In this document: positions 8,268 to 15,677 of the stretch, piece after piece
Position numbering within the stretch: position 1 is the stretch's first letter
Layout: each line of letters begins with the position of its first letter
From: GCA-002727735 sp036159515
Lineage (GTDB): Bacteria; Bacteroidota; Bacteroidia; Flavobacteriales_D; Parvicellaceae
DNA length: 30,730 nucleotides
Direction: 5' to 3'
Assembly: GCA_036159515.1 (NCBI GenBank)
Contig: JAYYEV010000083.1
Span: forward strand, 1-30,730
Notes under the pieces: generated by a model
The model's database searches: none
The model's input: only the letters and a program-made list of their open reading frames with translations
What the model was told of the DNA's origin: nothing
Position numbers and translations under genes: made by a program

Positions 8268-9485
8268 ATGAACCTTCTATGTGATTTTTTTAAAAGGATA
8301 TTATCGATCTTATTATTGTTTCACCTTTTATCACCTACTGCGCAAGAAATGAGTTTATTGTTTTTAGGGGATATTATGGGACATGGTCCTCAAATTAAAT
8401 CTGCCTGGAATGATTCTTTAAAAAAATATGATTACAATGAGGTTTTTGAACCGGTAGGAGATATTATATCTTCTGTTGATTTTGCCATTGCTAATCTCGA
8501 AGTCACCTTGGCTGGTCCACCGTTTGATGGCTACCCCCAATTTAGTTCACCAGACGAGTTAGCAGAAGCATGTAAAAATAATGGTATAGACGTATTAGTT
8601 ACTGCAAATAACCATTCGTGTGACAGAGGAGATAAGGGAATACAGCGCACTAATCAAGTTTTAGATAGCCTTGGGTTGTTGCACACAGGAACATTTTCAA
8701 ATCAAAAAAATAGAGATAGCCTAAATCTCCTTATTTTAACAAAGGAAGACATTCGAGTAGGGTTATTGAATTACACCTACGGGACAAATGGAATTCCTTT
8801 TCACGCTCCAACATATGTAAACTTACTGGACTCTAGCTTAATTTTAAAAGACCTTAAGTTCGCAAGAACTAAGAATCTAGATAAATTAATTGTATTTGTG
8901 CATTGGGGAGCAGAGTATCAAGATCAGCCAAATGAATATCAAAAGATTTTTAATCAGTTTTTTAAAAGGAACGGAGTAGATATCGTTATTGGATCACATC
9001 CTCATGTGGTACAACCAATGCATTACATTAAAGATAAGGATGAAGATTTTTTAACTGTTTATTCTCTTGGAAACTTTGTATCTAATCAGCGTGATTTTAG
9101 AAAGGATGGAGGAGTAATGTTTAGATGTAGTATTGTTAAAGGTGATAAAGCAAGTATCAACGATAAAGAATATATATTAACATGGGTAAATAAGTTTTAT
9201 AAAAACGAGAAATGGCATTACGAAGTATTGCCCTGTTCTAATAAAATGTTTGGTAAAGAATACTTTACTAGAAATGAAGACTACGCTAAGATGATAGCAT
9301 ATTCAAATCATGCGAAAAACTTATTTGCTGAGTACAATAATGATATTCAAGAAGGATCTCCCTACCCCAAAATTCATATACAAAAAAACGAGCCTCAAGA
9401 ATTGATGCACCAGACAAATACAAAATGGATAAAAAAATTGAATCTCCTTAAGTATCGTAAAAAGAAACATAGAGATGCTAAGTAG
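8268..9485 (+). CDS. Exported CapA/PgsA-type metallophosphatase-fold protein
   Basis: The protein has 405 residues, with a hydrophobic N-terminal export segment (about residues 8-26). CapA-family metal-site motifs are clear: 'GDIMGHG' (34-40), 'FAIANLEVTLAG', 'TANNHSCDRG' with Asn115-His116, 'VHWGAEY', and 'GSHPHVVQP' with His244 and His246. CapA proteins are linked to poly-gamma-glutamate or capsule formation. In organisms without the other cap/pgs genes the substrate is unknown, and none of those genes are here. The last 90 residues are charged and Lys-rich. The final 11 nt overlap the DoxX-like gene. Confidence 0.9.
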   Translation: MNLLCDFFKRILSILLLFHLLSPTAQEMSLLFLGDIMGHGPQIKSAWNDSLKKYDYNEVFEPVGDIISSVDFAIANLEVTLAGPPFDGYPQFSSPDELAEACKNNGIDVLVTANNHSCDRGDKGIQRTNQVLDSLGLLHTGTFSNQKNRDSLNLLILTKEDIRVGLLNYTYGTNGIPFHAPTYVNLLDSSLILKDLKFARTKNLDKLIVFVHWGAEYQDQPNEYQKIFNQFFKRNGVDIVIGSHPHVVQPMHYIKDKDEDFLTVYSLGNFVSNQRDFRKDGGVMFRCSIVKGDKASINDKEYILTWVNKFYKNEKWHYEVLPCSNKMFGKEYFTRNEDYAKMIAYSNHAKNLFAEYNNDIQEGSPYPKIHIQKNEPQELMHQTNTKWIKKLNLLKYRKKKHRDAK

Positions 9486-9852
9486 ATTTAAGCTTCCTAT
9501 CGTTTACCTTTCTTCAGTTGGATATATATATGTAGGCTTCCTTCATTTTTTTCAACCAGAATTTTTTTTAAAAATTATGCCACCCTATCTACCCTTTCAT
9601 TATGAATTAGTATTAGTAAGTGGAACGATTGAAATAGGATTAGGGGTTGGTTTGTTGTTTAAGAGGTTAAGAAAATATGCGGGTTGGGGTTTAATTTTAT
9701 TGCTAATCGCTGTATACCCAGCTAATATTTATTTAGCGTTTAATGAGGTTCCGCAACAAGCAATTGGAATATCCTCATTTATGGCTTCATGGGTGAGACT
9801 ACCCATACAATTTTTACTTATTGGATTAGCATATTGGTTTACAAAGTCTTAA
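9475..9852 (+). CDS. DoxX-like four-helix membrane protein
   Basis: The protein has 125 residues with four predicted membrane helices (about 8-25, 43-62, 68-88 and 104-122). 'GFLHFFQPEFFLKIMPPYLPFH' and 'GTIEIGLGVGLLF' are typical of small DoxX/MauE-like proteins of Bacteroidota. The biochemical role is not established for this subgroup. It overlaps the end of the CapA-like gene by 11 nt, so the two are probably translated from one message. Confidence 0.75.
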   Translation: MLSRFKLPIVYLSSVGYIYVGFLHFFQPEFFLKIMPPYLPFHYELVLVSGTIEIGLGVGLLFKRLRKYAGWGLILLLIAVYPANIYLAFNEVPQQAIGISSFMASWVRLPIQFLLIGLAYWFTKS

Positions 9853-9875
9853 ATTTCACATTATAAATATTAAAT

Positions 9876-11783
9876 ATGCATTTACCTTTTCGTTTTACTT
9901 ATTTAGTTTCACTTATATTATTAGTTAGCCAATTATCTGCTCAATATACACTGGACAATAGTACGATTACAGCTACAAGTCCTAAAGACCAATCTTTCCT
10001 TCATCGTCCTCAAACTTCTATTTTGATAAAAAGCATAAAGAAATTAGATCTAGATAAAATACATGAACTTTATAGTGCTGAAATTGTGGGTTCACAGTCT
10101 GGGTTTCACGCTTTCAACATTTCTCTAAGCGATAACAAAAAAGCATTGGTATTTAATCCTAAAGTTGAGTTCGATTTAGGAGAGCAGGTGGTTTTCAATT
10201 TAAAGCGAAAAAGTGATGAGTATTTGATAATGAATATAACATTTACCATTACATCTAATAATTCATCAAATTACGTTGAGCCAGAATATGACGACGTCAA
10301 TTTACAAGATCGATCATCAGTCCCTAATTTTTCTATAACCACTAACAATAATCCTTGGCATGGAAATTTGTTTTTCAAAGTGGGTGGCCCCCCACAAAAA
10401 CCAGATAACATAGTAGATACATCGGGAAGGTTGATCTATTCGCAATTTCGTCAAAAAAAAGGATTTGATTGGAAGGTAAATTTGAATAATAAGATTACAT
10501 TTTTTGACAGACAGATAAAAGCATGGAATGTAATGGATGAATATCATCAAATCACGGAAACTGTTTTTTGTAAAAATGGATTTACAGCTGATAACCATGA
10601 TTTTATGGCTTTACCAAATGGAAATTACATTCTTTTTGCATATGATGTACAGCCATATGCCATGGATACTGTTGTTGCAGGAGGAGATCCAAACGCTACC
10701 GTTGAGGGATTAATTATTCAAGAATTAGATCAAAATCAAAACTTATTATTTCAGTGGAGAAGTTGGGATCATTTTCATGTTTTGGATAACATATATTTAG
10801 ATTCCCTAGGAGATGAATTTCCGTTTATTCATTGTAATGCAATAGACATCGATACAGATGGACATTTTTTAATCTCATCTCGGAATTTAGATGAGATCAC
10901 CAAGATTCACCGAACTAATGGAAACGTGATATGGAGATGGGGTGGCTCACAGAACGATTTCACATTTATAAATGATTATCCTTTTACTCACCAACACTGC
11001 ATAAGAAGCCTAGGAAATAATAGGTACATCCTTTATGATAATGGAAATTTTAGTTCACCCTTTTTGAACGGAGTCAACTTATCAAGAGGAGTTGAATATA
11101 TGATGGATACGTCATTAATGACGGTTCAAAAAATTTGGGAATTTTATCATCCTGATTCATTATATGGTCCAGCAACAGGAAGCATTCAACGTTTGCCAAA
11201 TGGGAATACATTAATTAATTGGGGATCTCTAAGTTCAATGAATTTAGGAGCCATTGTAACAGAAATAGACACTAATAATCAAATTGTTTTTCAATTGGAA
11301 TGTGTTAATGGACAAAACATATATAGAGCCCATAAGTTCGATTGGTTTTTTGATTCTTCTATAGTTGGTTGTACAGAAAATACAGCATGTAATTTTGACC
11401 AAGCTTTTATAATTGATGACAGTAGCTGCTATTTTCAGTTGGATTCTGCATACATTACGTATACTAACAATACATTGACTGCAGAGGTTAATTATGGTCA
11501 CCCACCTTATTCATACTTATGGAACACGAATGAAACAACTCAACAACTAGTAAACCCACCTCCAGCTTTATATTGGGTAATTATTCATGATATGAATAAC
11601 TGCTATTCAGACACAATATACTATGATCTCACCTCCACAGGAATTCACCATAATCATAATCACGAAAATATTCCTGTAAAACTTTTTAATGTACTAGGGC
11701 AAGAAACTCATTTTCAATATAATTCCTTTCAACTTTATCAATATGGAAATGCTACAATGAGAAAAAAAATAGTGATTAGATGA
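9876..11783 (+). CDS. Aryl-sulfate sulfotransferase-like secreted protein with an atypical T9SS tail
   Basis: The protein has 635 residues. A signal peptide (1-23, ending 'QLSAQ') is followed by a beta-rich N-terminal part. An arylsulfotransferase-type beta-propeller spans about 195-470, with repeats such as 'HDFMALPNGNYILF' (about 240), 'HCNAIDIDTDGHFLISSRNL' (about 322) and 'THQHCIRSLGNNRYILYDNG' (about 372). After the propeller come 'GCTENTACNF' (498-507), a Cys-containing linker motif common in marine Bacteroidota exoproteins, and a SprB-like repeat ('PPYSYLWNTNETTQQL', 'YWVIIHDMNNC'). The tail is a shortened sorting domain ('VKLFNVLGQE' ... 'MRKKIVIR') that lacks the usual PNP start and is preceded by His/Asn-rich residues. 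Sulfotransferase activity is not proven, since many ASST-like propellers are uncharacterised. The stop overlaps the next start (ATGA). Confidence 0.82.
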   Translation: MHLPFRFTYLVSLILLVSQLSAQYTLDNSTITATSPKDQSFLHRPQTSILIKSIKKLDLDKIHELYSAEIVGSQSGFHAFNISLSDNKKALVFNPKVEFDLGEQVVFNLKRKSDEYLIMNITFTITSNNSSNYVEPEYDDVNLQDRSSVPNFSITTNNNPWHGNLFFKVGGPPQKPDNIVDTSGRLIYSQFRQKKGFDWKVNLNNKITFFDRQIKAWNVMDEYHQITETVFCKNGFTADNHDFMALPNGNYILFAYDVQPYAMDTVVAGGDPNATVEGLIIQELDQNQNLLFQWRSWDHFHVLDNIYLDSLGDEFPFIHCNAIDIDTDGHFLISSRNLDEITKIHRTNGNVIWRWGGSQNDFTFINDYPFTHQHCIRSLGNNRYILYDNGNFSSPFLNGVNLSRGVEYMMDTSLMTVQKIWEFYHPDSLYGPATGSIQRLPNGNTLINWGSLSSMNLGAIVTEIDTNNQIVFQLECVNGQNIYRAHKFDWFFDSSIVGCTENTACNFDQAFIIDDSSCYFQLDSAYITYTNNTLTAEVNYGHPPYSYLWNTNETTQQLVNPPPALYWVIIHDMNNCYSDTIYYDLTSTGIHHNHNHENIPVKLFNVLGQETHFQYNSFQLYQYGNATMRKKIVIR

Positions 11784-12715
11784 TCAAGATTAACTTCACC
11801 TATCTGCTTTTAATTTTTCTATTAATCATTTTTAACTCATCCATTTCACAATCCTCTTACGTTGTTGTTTTAGGAACAACTCAGGATGCTGGCTCACCAC
11901 AGCTTGGATGTAATAAAAAATGCTGTTTTAATTTATTTGAAACACCTGATTACTCAAGAAAAGTAGTGAGTTTAGGTATTGTTGACTCTAAAGCCAACAA
12001 ATACTGGATGATTGAATCAACCCCAGATTTCGTTACACAATCAAAGATGTTGAAAGAGATATGCGGATTTGATCATGGCGAGTTGCCGGATGGCATATTC
12101 ATTACACATGCTCACATAGGTCATTACACAGGTTTAATGTATTTAGGAAGAGAATCCATTTCATCCAAGAGGATTCCAGTATATACGATGTCTAGAATGA
12201 AAGGTTTTTTAATGCAAAACGGTCCTTGGAATCAACTAATCAATCTGAACAACCTTTCTATTAAAAATATGGATCCTCAACAACCTGTTCAATTAAGTGA
12301 TGATATTCAAATTATTCCTTTTTTAGTTCCTCATAGGGACGAATTTTCAGAAACTGTAGGTTTTAAGATAATGGGGCCAAATAAATCTATTTTATTTATT
12401 CCAGATATCGATAAGTGGGGTAAATGGAATAAAGACTTAGCTATTGAACTTAAAACTGTTGATGTCGCTTTTATTGATGGCACATTCTATGACTCAGAAG
12501 AAATTAACCATCGAAATATGGCTGAAATTCCACACCCCTTTGTTGTTGAAACTATGGAAATGTTTCGTGATGAAGATGAAAAAACCAAGTCAAAATTACA
12601 TTTCACACATCTTAATCATACCAATCCCTTATTAGATACCACATCAACTCAATATAAGGAGGTTATTTTAAATGGGTTTTCCGTTTCTAATTTCAAACAA
12701 ATTGTGAATTTATAG
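11780..12715 (+). CDS. Exported PqqB-like metallo-beta-lactamase-fold hydrolase
   Basis: The protein has 311 residues and a signal peptide (1-24, 'SSISQ'). 'TQDAGSPQLGCNKKCC' (34-49) parallels the N-terminal glycine/cysteine motif of PqqB, and 'FTHLNHTNPLL' (275-285) parallels its C-terminal motif. The metal-binding motif is 'THAHIGHYTGL' (His110, His112, His115), with Gly114 where most MBL enzymes have Asp. Other likely ligands are His185 ('VPHRDEF'), Asp209 and Asp233. PqqB itself acts in PQQ synthesis, but no pqqA, C, D or E is present and the signal peptide argues for an extracytoplasmic role. It is translationally coupled to the sulfotransferase-like gene, which suggests a shared substrate pathway. 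The function is otherwise unknown. Confidence 0.85.
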   Translation: MIKINFTYLLLIFLLIIFNSSISQSSYVVVLGTTQDAGSPQLGCNKKCCFNLFETPDYSRKVVSLGIVDSKANKYWMIESTPDFVTQSKMLKEICGFDHGELPDGIFITHAHIGHYTGLMYLGRESISSKRIPVYTMSRMKGFLMQNGPWNQLINLNNLSIKNMDPQQPVQLSDDIQIIPFLVPHRDEFSETVGFKIMGPNKSILFIPDIDKWGKWNKDLAIELKTVDVAFIDGTFYDSEEINHRNMAEIPHPFVVETMEMFRDEDEKTKSKLHFTHLNHTNPLLDTTSTQYKEVILNGFSVSNFKQIVNL

Positions 12716-12765
12716 AGATGGATGTTTCTTTTGAAATAGAATGATTAAATTGCTTTTCCAAATAA

Positions 12766-13812
12766 TTGAGAAAAGCAGTATACATATTATGTTTTTTTTG
12801 TTTTGTTTATCACTCAACAAAAGCCCAGGTTCCACTTTATTATCAAGGTATAGATTTCACACTGAATGGAGATAATCTCAAAAGCGAATTAGCCAGTTTA
12901 ATCAGCACATCACATCATACGGATTTTCAATATACTTCTAGTTCCGCAATTGACACTTGGGACATTATTAAATCTTCAGACACCTATTTAATGGATAGCT
13001 CAAAAGTTTATTTAGTATACGGTTATGATGATTTTGATCAAGCATTTCAAAATGATATTACAAGGGACAAATCTCTTTCTTGTCACAGTAGTTCTTGTGA
13101 TGGTCTATGGAACAGAGAACACGTTTATCCAAAATCGCTTGCCAACCCTTCCTTAAATACTTCTTTTCCTGGTGCTGGCACAGATGTACATAATTTAAGA
13201 TCATGCGATTATGTAACCAATACATATCGTGGAAGTAGAAAATTTGGACCAGGTAACGGCACGGCAGGAGTTACTAATGATGGTTATTGGTATCCTGGCG
13301 ATGAATGGAAAGGAGATATAGCTAGAATGATGATGTATATGTATCTCAGGTACCCAAACCAATGTTTAGCTGCAGATGTTGGCGCAGGACTATCTTCTTT
13401 TTCCCCTCAGGGAGATATACCTGATATTTTTTTAATGTGGAATGCTGATGATCCAGTTTCACCATTTGAAATAAATCGAAATAATATTATTGCTACATAT
13501 CAGGGAAATAGAAATCCATTTATAGATAATCCTTATTTGGCAACAGCTATTTGGAGTGGACCAGCTGCCGATAATCCCTGGGGCCCACTTAGCATGGGTT
13601 TTCATATCATTAAAAATTATAGGATTACGGTCACGCAGGAAAGAACTTTGTTGGTAAATAGCGATCACGACTTGGACTTAACATTATATGATGTTAATGG
13701 AAGATTGGTACTGGAAACTCACTCCAATGTAATCTTGCTAAATACACTGGACACAGGTATTTATTACTTAAAAATTGAGAATGATCAGGTGGAGAAAATA
13801 GTGATATTCTAA
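12766..13812 (+). CDS. Secreted endonuclease I family nuclease with T9SS tail
   Basis: The protein has 348 residues. TTG at 12766 is forced by an in-frame TAA just before it, and it opens a signal peptide ('FVYHSTKAQ'). The nuclease domain (about 40-260) contains 'LWNREHVYPKS' with His119, the catalytic ββα-Me His of the EndA/Vvn family, plus 'GAGTDVHNLRSCDYVTN' and 'RMMMYMYLRYP'. These enzymes cut DNA and RNA non-specifically outside the cell, often for nutrient gain. The last 70 residues ('LTLYDVNGRLVLE', 'LDTGIYYLKIE', 'KIVIF') form a type A T9SS sorting domain, although a clear PNP start is missing. It ends 1 nt before the convergent stop of the next gene. Confidence 0.93.
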   Translation: MRKAVYILCFFCFVYHSTKAQVPLYYQGIDFTLNGDNLKSELASLISTSHHTDFQYTSSSAIDTWDIIKSSDTYLMDSSKVYLVYGYDDFDQAFQNDITRDKSLSCHSSSCDGLWNREHVYPKSLANPSLNTSFPGAGTDVHNLRSCDYVTNTYRGSRKFGPGNGTAGVTNDGYWYPGDEWKGDIARMMMYMYLRYPNQCLAADVGAGLSSFSPQGDIPDIFLMWNADDPVSPFEINRNNIIATYQGNRNPFIDNPYLATAIWSGPAADNPWGPLSMGFHIIKNYRITVTQERTLLVNSDHDLDLTLYDVNGRLVLETHSNVILLNTLDTGIYYLKIENDQVEKIVIF

Positions 13813-13813
13813 A

Positions 13814-14206
13814 TTAATCTTCTTTTTTATTGTCGAATTTCTCTTCGTTTTCTCTCATCTCTTCAGCCATTTTTTTAAAAGCTTGATGTTCTGCTTTTTT
13901 TCTTGCCTTCACTGCTCTTACGGCTTTGTTTACCATAACATCTCTTTCTTCGTAATCTTCAATTTTTCCTGGCTTTTCAATTCTCATTTCTTGACTGATT
14001 CCTAATTCATCAAGAATATCATCTGTGAAATTAATTTTTCCTAGTCCATAATAAATTTTAATTAGGTCTTTGTGTTTATTCATTATTAGAATATCCTGAA
14101 TAGTAATATGTTTGATGCTATTATATCCAAAACCTAGTCTTGACTTTTTGGTTAACTTTCTAAGATTAACGCTGTAAGTACTATTTTCAAAATCTAAAAT
14201 GTCCAT
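13814..14206 (-). CDS. Hypothetical protein with charged C-terminal helix
   Basis: ATG at 14206 gives 130 residues and lies 2 nt after the stop of the upstream small membrane-protein gene. An in-frame upstream ATG at 14257 would overlap that gene by 49 nt and is less likely. The N-terminal 75 residues look globular ('LTKKSRLGFGYNSIKHITIQD', 'DLIKIYYGLGKINFTDDIL'). The last 45 are very rich in Lys, Arg and Glu and should form a charged helix or coiled coil. No signal peptide or membrane segment is seen, so the protein is probably cytoplasmic. I do not recognise the family. Confidence 0.7.
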   Translation of the reverse strand: MDILDFENSTYSVNLRKLTKKSRLGFGYNSIKHITIQDILIMNKHKDLIKIYYGLGKINFTDDILDELGISQEMRIEKPGKIEDYEERDVMVNKAVRAVKARKKAEHQAFKKMAEEMRENEEKFDNKKED

Positions 14207-14208
14207 CT

Positions 14209-14409
14209 TTATGTTTTTGAGTTCATTTTTACAATGATAGATTGCCCAAATATACATATACCGGAATTAAAAATAACCAATGAAAGGGTGCCTAACCAAA
14301 AATAGTTCTCCTCATTCATTTTCTTTGTAAGCGCTTCTCCAAAAACACATAACCCAGAGGCTATGAGCATTAAACCCAATATTGAAAGTAAAATCCATCT
14401 TGTTTTCAT
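14209..14409 (-). CDS. Small two-helix membrane protein
   Basis: The protein has 66 residues with two hydrophobic segments (about 5-25 and 37-58) joined by the charged linker 'EALTKKMNEENYFW'. It looks like a small inner-membrane protein of unknown function. It is probably co-transcribed with the hypothetical gene that begins 2 nt after its stop. The 121-bp gap upstream separates it from the divergent leuA. Confidence 0.6.
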   Translation of the reverse strand: MKTRWILLSILGLMLIASGLCVFGEALTKKMNEENYFWLGTLSLVIFNSGICIFGQSIIVKMNSKT

Positions 14410-14530
14410 AGTGTAATGATCTTTAACTAAAGTTATGCTAAAATAATTGTTAATATAGAATTGAACTATGGATAGCTATAAATGGAAGATATTGTATATT
14501 TAACACTAACAAAATAAATCATTAATTATC

Positions 14531-15676
14531 ATGGGGGGGGATAAAATTTATGTGTTTGATACCACACTCAGAGACGGTGAACAAGTTCCAGGTTGTCAGT
14601 TAAACACAAAAGAAAAGGTTGAAATAGCTCTAAATTTAGAAGAATTAGGTGTAGATATTATCGAGGCAGGTTTTCCAGTATCAAGCCCAGGAGACTTTAA
14701 TTCAGTTGCAGAAATCTCTAAAAACATCAAATCTTCTGTTATTTGCGGATTAAGTAGAGCCATAGTAATGGATATCGATACAGCTGCAATGGCCTTAAGA
14801 GATGCAAAAAGAAAAAGGCTTCATACGGGTATAGGCGTTTCGGATATTCACATAAAACATAAATTTAAATCCACCAGAGAAAAAATTCTTTCTCAAGCTA
14901 TTTCTGCAGTGAAATATGCAAGAAAATATTTTGACGACATTGAATTTTATGCTGAAGATGCGGGTAGAGCCGATCAAGATTTTTTAGCTAAAATGGTTGA
15001 ATCTGTAATTGATGCTGGTGCTACGGTAGTTAATATTCCAGACACTACTGGATATACCCTTCCAGAAGATTATGGTAAAAAAATAGCGTTTTTAAACAAT
15101 CATGTATCTAACATTGATAAAGCTATTATTTCTGTACATTGCCATAATGATTTAGGTTTAGCTACCGCCAACACTCTTGCGGGAATACAAAATGGGGCAA
15201 GACAAGTGGAAGTAACCATTAACGGAATTGGAGAAAGAGCCGGTAATAGCTCGCTTGAAGAAATAGTAATGATATTAAAATCCCATCCGTATTTAGGGTT
15301 TCATACACAAATTGATGCCAAGAAAATTTTAAAATTGAGTAAAAAAATAAGCAGAATGATGAATATGCCTGTTCAACGGAATAAAGCTATCGTAGGAGGA
15401 AATGCGTTCTCTCATTCTTCTGGGATTCATCAGGATGGATTTTTAAAGCATAGGGAAAACTATGAAATCATAAATCCAAATGATTTAGGTATAGATAAAT
15501 CTTCGATTGATTTAACAGCTAGAAGCGGTAGAGCAGCACTAAAACACAGATTGCAATTGTTGGGATTTGAGCCCTCTAAACTTGAAATGGAGACGATATA
15601 CACAGAATTTTTAAGCCTGGCAGATGAAAAAAAACTATTACATGATGAAGATTTATACACACTAATGAACAAGTAA
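14531..15676 (+). CDS. leuA: 2-isopropylmalate synthase, short form
   Basis: The protein has 381 residues. It condenses acetyl-CoA with 2-oxoisovalerate, the first committed step of leucine synthesis. The HMGL-like TIM barrel motifs are clear: 'FDTTLRDGEQVPG', 'EAGFPVSSPGDF', 'SVHCHNDLGLA' (metal-binding His) and 'GIGERAGNSSLEE', with 'SHSSGIHQDGFL' after the barrel. Compared with E. coli LeuA (about 523 residues) the C-terminal leucine-binding regulatory domain is absent, so this form should not show the usual leucine feedback by that domain. The start codon lies inside a run of eight G. leuC begins 1 nt after the stop, so this is the first gene of a leuACDB operon. Confidence 0.95.
   Translation: MGGDKIYVFDTTLRDGEQVPGCQLNTKEKVEIALNLEELGVDIIEAGFPVSSPGDFNSVAEISKNIKSSVICGLSRAIVMDIDTAAMALRDAKRKRLHTGIGVSDIHIKHKFKSTREKILSQAISAVKYARKYFDDIEFYAEDAGRADQDFLAKMVESVIDAGATVVNIPDTTGYTLPEDYGKKIAFLNNHVSNIDKAIISVHCHNDLGLATANTLAGIQNGARQVEVTINGIGERAGNSSLEEIVMILKSHPYLGFHTQIDAKKILKLSKKISRMMNMPVQRNKAIVGGNAFSHSSGIHQDGFLKHRENYEIINPNDLGIDKSSIDLTARSGRAALKHRLQLLGFEPSKLEMETIYTEFLSLADEKKLLHDEDLYTLMNK
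14533..14540 (+). repeat. G8 homopolymer on the leuA start codon
   Basis: The leuA start reads AT followed by eight G, which includes the G of ATG and codons 2-3 (Gly-Gly). Such a run is unusual in this AT-rich window, where the next longest G or C runs noted are six. Runs of this kind can vary in length by slippage; a change by one or two bases would put the ATG out of frame. Confidence 0.9.
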
Positions 15677-15677
15677 G

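Noticed and set aside
10381..10396. GC-rich inverted repeat (GTGGG ... CCCAC) that could be a terminator or operator
   Set aside because: It lies inside the coding sequence of the sulfotransferase-like gene, has no T-run after it, and is explained by Gly-Gly-Pro-Pro codons.
10317..10598. Minus-strand frame of 93 codons
   Set aside because: It is inside and antisense to the sulfotransferase-like gene, with an unlikely composition rich in Ile, Cys and Phe.
12444..12635. Plus-strand frame of 63 codons
   Set aside because: It is an out-of-frame shadow inside the PqqB-like gene; the in-frame protein has conserved motifs across this stretch.
14468..14503. An 11-codon frame upstream of leuA that might be a leader peptide for leucine attenuation
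   Set aside because: It contains only one Leu codon, no run of Leu codons, and no terminator/antiterminator hairpins follow it.
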